Assembly: GCF_905404315.1 (NCBI RefSeq)
Contig: NC_066282.1
Coordinates: 4,612,501 to 4,676,500 of the forward strand
DNA length: 64,000 bases
DNA from: Leptidea sinapis
Lineage: Eukaryota > Arthropoda > Insecta > Lepidoptera > Pieridae
Reading direction: 5' to 3'
The position numbers and the translations under genes are program-made. The notes below the pieces were generated by a model that was not told the DNA's origin, searched no databases, and saw only the letters and a program-made list of their open reading frames with translations. The first letter of the stretch is position 1. Each line of letters starts with the position of its first letter. Below, one piece after another: positions 55,701 through 58,445 of the stretch.

Positions 55701-58445
55701 CTGAAAAAACAGCACAAGAAAACTTATTCCACAGTTAACACCAACACAGGCTAACTTAAAGAATACATTCACCAGATACGTGACGATCGAATGGGCTAAC
55801 TGCAGCGGTGAAGCCGACGAGATTCCAGACCTCCTGGCGATAGAACCTCGGGAGGAGAAAACGGGACGAAGCTGGACGGTGCATCGTCAGCATGTTTACC
55901 ACGATGGATACTTAGGTTTGTTACAGTCGGATATAAAGAAATAGAAATTCAAGTAACTATCTGGATCCGGAAAAATTTAAGACATTATTATGTACGAACC
56001 CACGGACTAGTAAAAAAAGAAGGACTCCGCGCCATGATATTAGCTAGTGAAGCACCTCTAGCTAGTGTGTGTGCGGTTACGGGGTATACCAGATACACAA
56101 TTTTTTCTCCCTTAAATAATCATATATCCGCAAATACATTACCTTATATCGTATTGTTTTTACACTTTTTCACAACGCACGACGGCATTTTTAAAATATT
56201 TGATTGCGACGCAAACTGATCTGTCACAGACGATGGCAAATCTCATAATGGCTGCCGATCGGCTTGTATTAGTGTAAGTGTATGCGTGGGGCTATGTTTT
56301 TACACGTTTTCCGGCTTGTTTTGGTGCCTCACTGTTATGTAAGGTAACACGAAGTCCTTATTATTTTACTCGTCCGTGTATGAACCATATGAATAGAATT
56401 AGTGTCTTTTGAATGTTTGCACGGTATTTATGACAGAAAAATAATTTTTGTCTTTGTCTGTTTATTCTGAATAATCTACGGAGTTACTGATTGTAGCTTG
56501 ACGATAGTTGATGTTATAAGAGCTCCGATCGAGGTGCTATCATTGTATAGTGTTAAGTGTTATAAATAATTCGTTTTATACAAGATTTCACGAAACAATA
56601 TACTTTTAGAAATATTGTGAAGTATTGAGAAAAATTCCCATGCGTTGACGTAATGTCGTATGTAATTTAGATTTTTGTAATAAAGTCTTAGATTAAGGAT
56701 TGTTCTCCGCTTCGCTCCAACTAGGTACCGCAGGCGTAGTCTCAAAGTTCGGCAACTAATACTACGCCAATGTGGGCGGCCGTATTCGAGCCAGTCTCGA
56801 ACAATGTGTGACGTTGACGTGCCAAATGTTCTGTTAAACTTTGCTAATAGTTGAAACTAAAATGCCGGGTTGCGTAGTAAAACTTAAGAAAGATACTGGG
56901 ATCACACATAAACAGTAAGTATTTTATATTTTATTAATGCGATGGTTGATTAATATATTTGTAGGTAACTGTGTGTATCGTAACCATTAATAACATGCGT
57001 TGATGTCATGTCTCGAATGCATATATTGCAGTTCAGAAGCGCTTTATCTCAAGACTTCACAAAATTTCTTAAAATCTAATAATTGAAATTAATTTAGTAG
57101 ATCCAAAGATTAGCTATTTCAAACAAAGAAACGCATGTTTAGCATTATAATAAGAACTCTTAGCTAATTAAAAAGGTTCTTATTTATATTTCTATGTATT
57201 ATTATACCTGGAATGATAAAGGTATTTTCTCTTTTTTTTTCAGAGGGCAGCGCTCCGTTGCTAACAGCAGTATGGACAGCCACCATTATTCTTACATTTT
57301 ATGGTGCGTTCATGCTGTATCGCGGTGTACTGAGGTAAATATTGTATCATAGCCGGTATACCCTACAACTAATCTTTAATATTCTCCCTGGTAATCAGTG
57401 GCTAGATGATGGGTGTCTAATTCCGTGATGCAGTAATGTGTAAACATTATTGTGTTTCGGTCTGAAGGGCGCCGTAGCTAGTGAAATTACTAGGCAAATG
57501 AGACTTAACATCTTATGTGTCAAGGTAACGAGCGCAATTGTGTTGTCGATCAGAATTTTTGTGTTTTTTAAGAATCCTGACCGGCAATCTGCTGTAATGG
57601 GCAGGGCATATCAACTGAACGTTCTGCTCGACTCATCCCTGATATTCATTAAAAAAAATAGTAAACAAAAACCGGAGAAATACGAGTCGGACTTGCCCAC
57701 TGAGAGTTCCGCACACATTATTAGGTACCTACGTATACATATAAAAAGGGCAAAGGCTGTTTTCATTCTTCATCCTAAATCGAAAACTATCTCTGTTCTC
57801 TTTAATACGATACCCCACATGACACGGTTAACTGAATTCAAAATATAGACTGCCGTGCCTTGGATAATGACCCTGTTTTCTAGCATAAGACGATACTACT
57901 TGCCAATTTCATAGTTCTGGGTAAACGGAAAATACGGCCGCATCTTAGTTATGTTAACTTAGAAGTTTGATTTTTTCACAGCTTTGAAGCTGTGAAAAAA
58001 CTCTTGAGAGACCGTAAGTCTACGGAGTAAATTCGTTTTAATTCCAACTCAATATCTCTACGCGTACCCCAGGCAAAGGGTCTTGACAGACAGATGGATG
58101 GACGGATGGACTACACAGTGATCCTATAAGTGTTACGTCTTAAGGTCAGGGGAAGTTTTAAGAGTTCCGTACCCTAAAAAGGACCCACCGAGTTTCTTGC
58201 ACCCGTTTTTCTCAGGACTTAGGCATACCGTTTCGAATTGGTGCTTGATTTTGAAGTTCAATAAGTGATTTTCAAAACCTATTTGGAATAAAGAGAATTG
58301 AGTTTGAAATTTACAAACGTATCTATACATCTTATAATTCCACTATCTACTGATCAGTAGTGCTATGTTAATGATAATAAATATTCTTGTAATTTTTTTC
58401 AGGTGTCTTCGAAGCCGCAGACTGAAGACTATAACCAAAGTCTAA
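19643..58445 (+). CDS. THSD7: THSD7-like multi-TSP1 single-pass membrane protein, gene model of 27 coding exons, 5' end missing
   Basis: Seen: 27 exons (19643-19730, 20447-20554, 23551-23696, 25496-25624, 26360-26568, 27903-28008, 30059-30267, 31622-31805, 35386-35540, 36953-37065, 38663-38772, 41998-42183, 43316-43460, 45205-45303, 46727-46827, 47658-47838, 47958-48119, 49004-49154, 50170-50323, 50918-51006, 51189-51331, 52378-52501, 53930-54103, 54631-54785, 55776-55915, 57244-57334, 58403-58445). All have GT-AG borders. They sum to 3695 nt, with phase matching at every junction: 1230 residues plus TAA. The protein is a chain of cysteine-rich TSP1 modules of type DC-x4-WxxW-x2-C alternating with modules lacking the DC start, then one hydrophobic helix and a basic tail. 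Known: THSD7A/B are long TSP1-repeat, single-pass proteins of this plan (human THSD7A about 1650 residues), linked to cell adhesion and migration. Inference: insect THSD7 orthologue, type I in the plasma membrane; about 400 N-terminal residues and the signal peptide lie outside. Several N-glycosylation sequons fit an extracellular chain. Family name about 80% sure; TSP1 content near certain. Confidence 0.85.
20447..20554 (+). CDS. THSD7: THSD7-like exon 2: second half of a TSP1 module
   Basis: Acceptor TTTTCTTCAG, donor GTAAGT. Phase 2 in, phase 2 out. It encodes the core RRQVQCRQKDGQFVEN, typical of the R-x-R-x-x-x-C strand of TSP1. It completes the module begun in the previous exon. Confidence 0.85.
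20595..20935. repeat. Dispersed repeat H, intact copy
   Basis: TTAGGCGCGTTATG, AATTTTCTGACATCTGCG, CAAAGGGTTCAAGC and CGTAGAACAGCA. The copy at 28150-29930 is split by an inserted LINE. Confidence 0.8.
21250..21425 (-). repeat. LINE 3' tail fragment
   Basis: CAAAGTCAAATAAACTTTATTC to AGAAACTCAACGGCCAC, a 3' UTR type seen in lepidopteran LINEs, in reverse orientation. Confidence 0.6.
22430..22790 (+). pseudogene. LINE 3' end (family G), second copy
   Basis: Same C-terminus (FYNKVPATVQILSIKK, KSYYSTAEYLSAPTAWD) and 3' region as at 17797, with a small internal deletion. Confidence 0.78.
23165..23400. repeat. Dispersed repeat E, uninterrupted copy
   Basis: GTGGGTCAGAGATAGG, CTTGCGGTGCCTTCTGC, CACACCGCACCGAACAC and CACCGGATCACTTTCC in the same order as 16060-16620. 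Confidence 0.7.
23551..23696 (+). CDS. THSD7: THSD7-like exon 3: end of one TSP1 module and start of the next
   Basis: Acceptor GGGTGCAG, donor GTGAGC. A TSP1 end (YCGAG..RVCVLKEDC) runs into a new start LLGEWLPW and RTRRLRKLPQ. The last nucleotide joins the next exon to give a GGG turn before the next cysteine, a normal TSP1 feature. Confidence 0.88.
23826..23975 (+). CDS. Candidate cassette exon between exons 3 and 4 of the THSD7-like gene
   Basis: Seen: an open stretch of 150 nt, exactly 50 codons, between an AG at 23824-23825 (a T-rich tract lies just upstream, with another AG at 23817-23818) and a weak donor GTTAGC at 23976. Its entry and exit phases match exons 3 and 4, so it could be included or skipped without a frame change. 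It has no cysteine and encodes text such as ALPWMSKYGG and GRTIQYHSEYS. Skipping gives the more canonical TSP1 sequence, so inclusion is doubtful. It could equally be chance open sequence or a repeat fragment. Confidence 0.25.
24215..25093 (-). pseudogene. Non-LTR retrotransposon ORF, C-terminal remnant with compensating frameshifts
   Basis: 292 open codons. It holds the zinc-knuckle-like HQCRCGVQVDALGRHGLSCL, RHASINEVIRRAFAALNIPA, GKHPDGM, then after a frame change ETLGPWGPEARRMF and QRISLAIQRGNASSILGTLP. Between them the true frame is another one, reading TCVDTLAPSHVQVTS and SKRRKYVGLSESYI. So the long ORF is two frameshifts that cancel. Fragments of the same element are at 6485 and 48500. 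Exact LINE clade uncertain. Confidence 0.75.
25496..25624 (+). CDS. THSD7: THSD7-like exon 4: TSP1 start WTPGPWGPC
   Basis: Acceptor CGTGTAAG (weak pyrimidine tract), donor GTAAGT. It begins GGK-EC and closes the previous module (CDVVEEVRPA), then starts a new one with the full WxxxxWGPC signature. The DNA for WGPC contains the 11-mer TGGGGCCCCTG, repeated in four other exons. Confidence 0.88.
26360..26568 (+). CDS. THSD7: THSD7-like exon 5: aspartate/glutamate-rich linker and TSP1 end
   Basis: Acceptor TTATCATGCAG, donor GTGGGC. The first 27 or so codons are nearly all Asp or Glu, with a repeated GATGA/GACGA DNA texture; then comes a TSP1 body (SCGGGVQRREATC, CAHAPMPTLVQPCE). The acidic insert sits in the loop between the WxxW strand and the CGxG turn, so it should extend from the module without breaking its disulphides. 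Confidence 0.88.
26955..27216 (-). repeat. tRNA-containing element with terminal inverted repeats
   Basis: The ends CAATTTGTTATGTTTTTCAA..CCCTCACTT and GTGAGGGTTATCACTTTAAA..AACAAATT are inverted. The core 27040-27110 (-) folds as tRNA with stem CTCGC/GCGAG. Confidence 0.8.
27575..27896 (-). repeat. LINE family C copy reaching exon 6 of the THSD7-like gene
   Basis: ATTCAAATATTTTTATTCAA, CTACCACCCATTCCAAAAGG, CGACTTAGCCGAGTAG and GGTTATGACAGTTTCTAGC. Shared sequence with the copy at 48640 runs to about 27896, 6 bp before the acceptor. Confidence 0.75.
27903..28008 (+). CDS. THSD7: THSD7-like exon 6: TSP1 start with DC motif
   Basis: Acceptor TTATGATATAG, donor GTACTT. It encodes VPCPRDCQVGEWGDWGAC, the textbook linker plus TSP1 start of the THSD7 family. 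The acceptor lies 6 bp from the recognisable end of a LINE-type repeat, so the splice site may be partly built from transposon sequence. Confidence 0.92.
28261..29755 (-). mobile_element. 5'-truncated LINE inserted in repeat H
   Basis: Poly-T at 28261-28271 is the poly-A tail on the - strand. The - strand ORF near 29450-29750 reads VLSYGLNIYGKTFKTYLNEI and QIRLLKLIIG, a reverse-transcriptase C-terminus. A MITE sits in its 3' UTR. Confidence 0.75.
28295..29024. mobile_element. Non-autonomous DNA transposon with TA target (Tc1/pogo-like), 730 bp
   Basis: Ends CAGTGAAACCTGGTTAAGTG and its complement (three differences) flanked by TA at 28293-28294 and 29025-29026. Many subterminal motifs of the type ATAGAGGT/ATACAGGT lie near both ends. 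No ORF. Confidence 0.85.
30059..30267 (+). CDS. THSD7: THSD7-like exon 7: one TSP1 end and most of the next module
   Basis: Acceptor ATTTTTAG, donor GTATAA. It carries a basic strand (YSVRRRRIIAAASGGG), cysteines ..PCPPLEEKRTCSTPRC, then a DC-less TSP1 start WKALPWGPC and CGPGRRSRDLRCVGHDG. Phase 2 in, phase 0 out. Confidence 0.9.
30270..31220. other. Intron with a CpG-richer patch
   Basis: 30870-30970 has CCCGAGCCCGTTGCGTCATG and GTGCGCAACGCGTGG, then AATAAACGTTTTGATTTG near 31019. It might be a solo LTR or transposon edge; no paired end was found. Confidence 0.35.
31225..31440. repeat. MITE-like repeat F, copy 2, inverted
   Basis: GGCCATTCCCAATATTCAG, ATCGTAACTATCGTTGACTT, CTTATCGACGGTAACTCACC match 17160-17270 in reverse. 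Confidence 0.6.
31622..31805 (+). CDS. THSD7: THSD7-like exon 8: TSP1 with WGPWSSC
   Basis: Donor GTAAGT. I chose the acceptor AGCTCAG before 31622 because only this AG keeps phase 0 and avoids a stop. The nearer GTGCAG and GGCAG sites are out of phase. It encodes WCSGSGAPARTERC, then PGDCVVTSWGPWSSC and a long basic strand. The pyrimidine tract is poor, so an acceptor shift of a few codons is possible. Confidence 0.8.
31905..32137 (-). repeat. tRNA-containing element, well preserved copy
   Basis: AACAATTTGTTATGTTTTTA..CTTCACTT at the left and TTTTCACTTTAAAAATATAA at the right. tRNA-like core 31989-32060 (-), stem CTCGC/GCGAG, B box GGGTTCGAGTCC. Confidence 0.82.
32140..33654 (-). mobile_element. 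Helitron remnant carrying a broken Rep gene
   Basis: Seen: the - strand begins TCTATATATATAAAAG at 33654 and ends GGGTCAGCTAG at 32140, flanked by A and T: the 5'-TC..CTAG-3', A/T-target hallmarks of Helitrons. Rep-like text is inside. Confidence 0.82.
32410..33299 (-). pseudogene. Helitron Rep/helicase-like N-terminal region, decayed
   Basis: It reads MSRPRRSNYSRKRRNATRIR (start at 33299), NVCFQMTSFGAGI, then FNPTFK/..GQFRHRIGSLQLLEDAQ and KFLQLYFMGN. Stops and frameshifts break it. A GTATTT..TTGTAG segment between FNPTFK and the next block may be an intron. Confidence 0.75.
34261..34651 (-). pseudogene. Crypton-like tyrosine-recombinase N-terminal exon, frameshifted
   Basis: ATG at 34651 opens MSSNGSESEMEIDFTPPDLR, LLPGKLKEKYMKVYENFMSW. 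One nucleotide shift after KKGEDF restores SETVFLAYFKPSTLW, then LKRQSTEFKSKKSKIFTGEN. It ends at a donor-like G/GTAAAT. It resembles SAM-like N-terminal domains of insect Crypton/KIAA1958-type recombinases. Frameshift and a stop make it non-functional. Confidence 0.6.
34829..34878. repeat. Inverted repeat, 15-bp arms
   Basis: CATTGCAGGAGCGTT at 34829-34843 and its complement at 34864-34878, 20-nt spacer. Possibly a tiny MITE or part of a larger unknown repeat. Confidence 0.7.
35386..35540 (+). CDS. THSD7: THSD7-like exon 9: TSP1 end and WLSTPWGPC start
   Basis: Acceptor TTGTCGTTAG, donor GTGAGA. It encodes GWPCPAPELLIQNESC, THACGTYSWLSTPWGPC and a basic strand ending in NNYTDLQ. Two N-glycosylation sequons are visible (NES, NYT). 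Phase 2 in, phase 0 out. Confidence 0.9.
36222..36305 (+). repeat. SINE-like family A, 3' fragment
   Basis: TGCATTGTAATGGGCAGAGC to TCGTCCCTTATTGTC plus an A run. Confidence 0.75.
36543..36923 (+). mobile_element. Tandem pair of short Helitrons, head to tail
   Basis: Two units of about 190 bp (36543-36732 and 36733-36923), sequence period 186. Unit 1 begins TC after A. Each ends with a hairpin of type GCCCAGCGAAGCGGGC then about 8 nt and CTAG before T. Confidence 0.8.
36953..37065 (+). CDS. THSD7: THSD7-like exon 10: acidic TSP1 middle segment
   Basis: Acceptor TTATATAG, donor GTAAGT. It encodes an acidic stretch (DSDPYSQSDDGEPCIEEGE) and the strand DVMCVQNNADVV. It is recognised by position and exact phase (0 in, 2 out) more than by a strong motif. 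A tandem Helitron pair ends 30 bp upstream. Confidence 0.78.
37125..37262 (-). repeat. tRNA-containing element, 5' module only
   Basis: TTTGTTCAACTCTCAGGTTG, CTACTTTACAG and GAGATGTCGCTCTTG, the reverse of the module at 370. Confidence 0.8.
37385..37600 (+). pseudogene. LINE ORF C-terminal fragment
   Basis: It encodes KWQWAGNIARRTDG and FLEWRPRTGSSRIGRPPQDG; frameshifts and stops follow. Typical end of a craniofacial-development-protein-like/RTE-type reverse transcriptase. Confidence 0.65.
37960..38400 (-). repeat. LINE 3' region with AATC tail
   Basis: (AATC)n at about 37966, then ATTTATTTGCGTATAAACATGG and later AGAAATTTATTTATCGTATA. It reads as a 3' UTR on the - strand. Confidence 0.45.
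38663..38772 (+). CDS. THSD7: THSD7-like exon 11: TSP1 end and WMPWSSC start
   Basis: Acceptor GAATTGTAG, donor GTAATT. It encodes CAPLKRPASRRACTIRC, then RRGCRVEAWMPWSSCPNSC. The usual aspartate before the second cysteine is replaced here (RGC rather than DC). Phase 2 in, phase 1 out. Confidence 0.88.
38785..39117 (+). repeat. Helitron-like repeat, decayed
   Basis: It starts near ATATAGATGCAAAAGCAGAA and ends GAAGTCGCGGGTAACAGTTAG before T, resembling the CTAG end with one change. It begins only a few bases after the donor of exon 11. Confidence 0.5.
39120..39890. other. Intron stretch without recognised content
   Basis: AT-rich with ATT/TAA runs; nothing supported on either strand. Confidence 0.45.
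39894..41515 (-). mobile_element. Helitron interrupted by a Jockey-like LINE
   Basis: The - strand 3' end GTCGGGTCTGCTAG lies at 39894. The 5' portion TATATATATAATTC reaches 41515 and abuts the CTAG end of the next Helitron. The middle is the LINE at about 40171-41484. Confidence 0.7.
40171..41484 (-). pseudogene. 5'-truncated Jockey-like LINE reverse transcriptase, one frameshift
   Basis: Known: LINE reverse transcriptase copies its RNA at a nicked target. Seen in order: IKSYISNRSQLVALKGFYSR, SGVPQGSHLGPLMFIIYIND (RT motif), LLYADD (catalytic YADD), a frameshift at an A run near 41175, then LRDLGIAFDSKLTFKYHYEE, YKSLILSQIEYASIVWSPQY, QRRLLRVLTIRFG to the stop at 40468. The 3' tail is a TTTA/AAAT run at 40172-40198. 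Only one frame break, so a young insertion. Confidence 0.85.
41516..41908 (-). mobile_element. Complete short non-autonomous Helitron
   Basis: The - strand begins TCTAATATATAAAATTCTCG at 41908 after A and ends GAGTCAGCTAG at 41516 before T. 393 bp, no ORF. It lies 90 bp upstream of exon 12. Confidence 0.8.
41998..42183 (+). CDS. THSD7: THSD7-like exon 12: TSP1 end and WVTGEWSTC start
   Basis: Acceptor TTGTTCCAACAG, donor GTAAGT. It encodes the basic strand QVRIRRVHGGPNCG, the closure RPCPVPRTCGA, then SWVTGEWSTCRLPPSQRCGIG. Phase 2 in, phase 1 out. A complete short Helitron ends 90 bp upstream. Confidence 0.9.
42190..43310. other. Intron stretch; one duplicated segment
   Basis: Sequence around 43018-43150 (AAGCGCCATTTAAATTATAGG, AGCCTGACAGAGTGA) recurs at 44570-44690, so an unnamed repeat is present. 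Nothing else recognised. Confidence 0.5.
43316..43460 (+). CDS. THSD7: THSD7-like exon 13: cysteine-rich segment with a degenerate TSP1 start
   Basis: Acceptor TTTATTCGAAG, donor GTAAAT. It encodes IWCGSDSHRVEAGACGG and AACQVVCDEVQAITCDSVC. The new module lacks the WxxW pair (ITCDSVC where a WSPC-type motif is expected), so this repeat has lost its tryptophan ladder. Exact phase on both sides supports a real exon. Confidence 0.78.
43810..44100 (-). repeat. SINE-like family A copy
   Basis: AAGACGAGCATGACGTTCAG, ACTGCAATTGCGCTCGTTAC and GCCGGCATTCTGTGCA in reverse order. Confidence 0.85.
45205..45303 (+). CDS. THSD7: THSD7-like exon 14: divergent cysteine-rich segment
   Basis: Acceptor ATACTTCAG, donor GTAAGT. 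It encodes YLDASDPDIPSCVCKN, NVT (a sequon) and TDSDCILPSG. No strong TSP1 motif on its own, but phase 2 in and phase 2 out fit both neighbours, and the next exon supplies the CGEGRSLR turn. Confidence 0.75.
45410..45718 (+). pseudogene. Jockey-like LINE 3' end (family B)
   Basis: It matches the C-terminal coding and tail of the copies at 10570 and 16215 (VRFSRSFLPRTTKLWNELPC, KKSAYTFLKGWQRSC), ends in A run and TA repeats. Confidence 0.82.
45766..45957. mobile_element. Fold-back MITE, 51-bp inverted arms
   Basis: Arms 45766-45816 and 45907-45957 differ at only 2 of 51 positions. The 90-bp centre has its own small palindrome GAGACTAATAGTCTC. A related half-copy is at 49280-49335, sharing GAAGTAGGCGTTACTTTGC. 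Confidence 0.85.
46181..46653. mobile_element. PIF/Harbinger-like MITE, 473 bp, CpG-rich core
   Basis: Ends GGCTATCGTCTCCTATTTTA and its complement with one change, flanked on both sides by TTA (46178-46180, 46654-46656), the Harbinger-type 3-bp target. Inside are many short GACGC/GCGTC motifs. Confidence 0.82.
46727..46827 (+). CDS. THSD7: THSD7-like exon 15: TSP1 CGxG turn and basic strand
   Basis: Acceptor TTTTTCGTAG, donor GTAAAA. It encodes MECGEGRSLRAARCMFRG and VCKKYHPLTG, the classical C-G-x-G-x-x-x-R-x-x-x-C of TSP1. A Harbinger-like MITE ends 74 bp upstream. Confidence 0.85.
46830..47405. other. Intron stretch without recognised content
   Basis: AT-rich; no exon or element seen between exon 15 and the MITE at 47409. 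Confidence 0.45.
47409..47615. mobile_element. Short MITE with TA target
   Basis: Ends CGTCTAGATAGA and TCTATCTAGACG with TA on both sides (47407-47408, 47616-47617). Its inside matches pieces at 12157 and 16868 in reverse. It ends 43 bp before exon 16. Confidence 0.75.
47658..47838 (+). CDS. THSD7: THSD7-like exon 16: TSP1 end and WASWGPC start
   Basis: Acceptor GTTGTTAG, donor GTAAAT. It encodes GACTVRCARDCTLGPWASWGPC (in two overlapping motifs, DCTLGPW and WASWGPC) and the strand KAAFRFRTR. Only 119 bp of intron follows, the shortest in the model. Confidence 0.92.
47958..48119 (+). CDS. THSD7: THSD7-like exon 17: TSP1 end and WVVGEWDVC start
   Basis: Acceptor CTTTTGACAG, donor GTAAGT. 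It encodes GGRECGATLQRATC, then RWVVGEWDVCTPDHALCGPS. Phase 2 in, phase 2 out, giving Gln across the next junction. Confidence 0.9.
48500..48600 (-). pseudogene. Small fragment of the 24.2-kb LINE family
   Basis: ATTGACAATGTCATATTGTC, GCGTTCCAATCGGCGCAGAA and GCCCGACTCATTTTGTATCAC repeat 24790-24885 almost exactly. Confidence 0.85.
48640..48918 (-). repeat. LINE family C copy upstream of exon 18
   Basis: CAAATATTTTTATTCAAAAT, AACTCAGCGGGCTTC, AGTAGGCATTATAAGTTTAT and TTGCAAATTCACTTATG, matching 27575-27896. Confidence 0.75.
49004..49154 (+). CDS. THSD7: THSD7-like exon 18: TSP1 end and WSDWSPC start
   Basis: Acceptor TTTTGCTGTCAG, donor GTAACT. It encodes CVDGQGNKLEDSVCE, CHMPCPADCVLSAWSDWSPC (canonical DC start) and EM at the end. 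Phase 2 in, phase 0 out. Confidence 0.92.
49160..50165. other. Intron with repeat pieces
   Basis: 49280-49335 is a half-copy of the fold-back MITE family. 49470-49560 is GC-rich (GTGCGGGCGTCGGCCGATGG). A short ORF at 49976 (MSSASDEDICCTL) recalls the start of transposase ORFs but goes no further. Confidence 0.4.
50170..50323 (+). CDS. THSD7: THSD7-like exon 19: TSP1 strand and WHIAPWDDC start
   Basis: Acceptor TTAACTGCAG, donor GTAAGA. It encodes the basic strand GGRRDRTRVVL, GGMRCAPLVAAEPCEP and the DC-less start YSWHIAPWDDC. Phase 0 in, phase 1 out. Confidence 0.9.
50480..50740. repeat. Dispersed repeat beginning AACCGGCTTCAAAAAGG
   Basis: This start, with TTCGATGCCATTTAGTCCC following, is of a type common in insect genomes. 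Class not assigned. Confidence 0.5.
50918..51006 (+). CDS. THSD7: THSD7-like exon 20: CGEG turn and basic strand of TSP1
   Basis: Acceptor TTGATTTCAG after a long T run, donor GTAAGT. It encodes GSPCGEGIKRRSVRCLRSDG and ends in FCP. Phase 2 in, phase 0 out. The next intron is only 182 bp. Confidence 0.92.
51189..51331 (+). CDS. THSD7: THSD7-like exon 21: DC start with WGPWDTSAC
   Basis: Acceptor AATTGTTTAG, donor GTTTGT (weaker than the rest). It opens with an NAT sequon, then WCYVPCGVDCEVGEWGPW and TSACSCGD, ending in a basic MRRIR. Phase 0 in, phase 2 out. Confidence 0.9.
51886..52345 (-). repeat. LINE family C copy upstream of exon 22
   Basis: ATTCAAATATTTTTAATCAA, GAATGGGCGCAACAAACTC, AACTCGACTTAGCCGAGTAG and GGTTATGACAGTTTCT; ends 32 bp before the exon 22 acceptor. 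Confidence 0.78.
52378..52501 (+). CDS. THSD7: THSD7-like exon 22: TSP1 end, next module degenerate
   Basis: Acceptor GTGACCACAG, donor GTACAT. It encodes GRSCPPTEQRAPCPREPC, then FRLVARPLLGCHVQ, where a WxxxxWxxC start would be expected but both tryptophans are gone. The acceptor is 32 bp from the end of a LINE-type repeat. Phase 2 in, phase 0 out. Confidence 0.82.
52545..52687 (+). repeat. Helitron 3' end fragment
   Basis: It ends GTTTGCTGGGTCAGCTAG at 52687 before T, as in the other Helitrons here. Confidence 0.55.
53045..53525 (-). pseudogene. LINE ORF C-terminal region, broken
   Basis: The - strand reads MYGSESWVWQKKHESRINAV, LRSMIGVKLSDRLRNSEIRK, then in another frame EDVVAKVEKGMLRWFGHVER, and NESVGRGRPRRTFQDQIRDV, DCSKWKEVVSAYLYGKEA. 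One frameshift and one stop. Typical of Lepidoptera LINEs. Confidence 0.82.
53930..54103 (+). CDS. THSD7: THSD7-like exon 23: CGWG turn and cysteine-poor TSP1 end
   Basis: Acceptor ATAACACTTTAG, donor GTATGG. It encodes GEEADGACGWGVKLSHARC, then EPWRCFTALPGRIVTPPL. It has 58 whole codons. A second open frame over the 3' half reads CAAREDC, which looks TSP1-like but does not join the next exon in phase; I keep the frame that does. Confidence 0.8.
54631..54785 (+). CDS. THSD7: THSD7-like exon 24: last complete TSP1 start, WGSWGPC
   Basis: Acceptor ACCTACTTAG, donor GTAATG. It encodes EDEICEVECGCNESELG (NES sequon), PGPWGSWGPC and the basic strand ARSRTRQLLVPPRRAC. This is the last clear WxxW motif before the membrane. 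Phase 0 in, phase 2 out. Confidence 0.92.
54790..55390. other. Intron with short reiterations
   Basis: The motif TTGATAACTTCGTACCATA..ACTAATAACAATTACAAT recurs four or five times between 55245 and 55600, partly across the tRNA-element fragment: a degenerate local tandem duplication. Confidence 0.55.
55395..55490 (-). repeat. tRNA-containing element, end fragment
   Basis: TTATGTTTTTAAAGTGATATC..AAATTTTATGAACGATGTGG; tRNA-like core cut after the T arm. Confidence 0.7.
55776..55915 (+). CDS. THSD7: THSD7-like exon 25: membrane-proximal segment
   Basis: Acceptor CATTCACCAG, donor GTTTGT. It encodes YVTIEWANCSGEADE (NCS sequon) and the polar stretch REEKTGRSWTVHRQHVYHDG. It resembles a final partial module followed by a stalk. 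Phase 2 in, phase 1 out. Confidence 0.85.
55920..57240. other. Intron without a recognised complete element
   Basis: Apart from the weak THAP-like start at 56862, nothing recognised. GGACTCCGCGCCATGATATT near 56022 could be a transposon end. Confidence 0.4.
56862..56914 (+). pseudogene. Possible THAP-protein first exon fragment
   Basis: ATG at 56862 encodes MPGCVVKLKKDTGITHKQ, followed by GTAAGT. THAP proteins often begin MPxCVVxxC, but the second cysteine is missing here and no further exon was found. Confidence 0.25.
57244..57334 (+). CDS. THSD7: THSD7-like exon 26: transmembrane helix
   Basis: Acceptor after a T run ending CAG, donor GTAAAT. After EGSAP comes a hydrophobic stretch of about 21 residues (core TAVWTATIILTFYGAF), followed by LYRGVLR. 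This is the only membrane-spanning segment in the visible protein. Basic residues after it predict a cytoplasmic C-terminus. Confidence 0.92.
57425..57655 (+). repeat. SINE-like family A copy
   Basis: GGTCTGAAGGGCGCCGTAGC to CTGCTCGACTCATCCC plus A run; 90 bp after the exon 26 donor. Confidence 0.85.
57660..58175. repeat. RTE-SINE-like repeat with a hairpin
   Basis: GAGTCGGACTTGCCCACTGAG, GACAGACAGATGGATGGACG, GTGATCCTATAAG and AGAGTTCCGTACCCTAAAAA. A 14-bp-arm hairpin TTTTTTCACAGCTT/AAGCTGTGAAAAAA sits at 57971-58000. Confidence 0.6.
58180..58316 (+). repeat. LINE 3' tail, family C
   Basis: CGAGTTTCTTGCACCCG, TTCTCAGGACTTAGGC, ATAAGTGATTTTCAAAACC and GAATAAAGAGAATTG; diverged from the other copies. 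Confidence 0.65.
58403..58445 (+). CDS. THSD7: THSD7-like exon 27: cytoplasmic tail and stop codon
   Basis: Acceptor after T run (TTTTTTTCAG). It encodes the basic tail CLRSRRLKTITKV and stop TAA at 58443-58445. No PDZ-binding or kinase motif is obvious in this short tail. A possible polyadenylation signal AATAAA lies near 58885. Confidence 0.9.
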
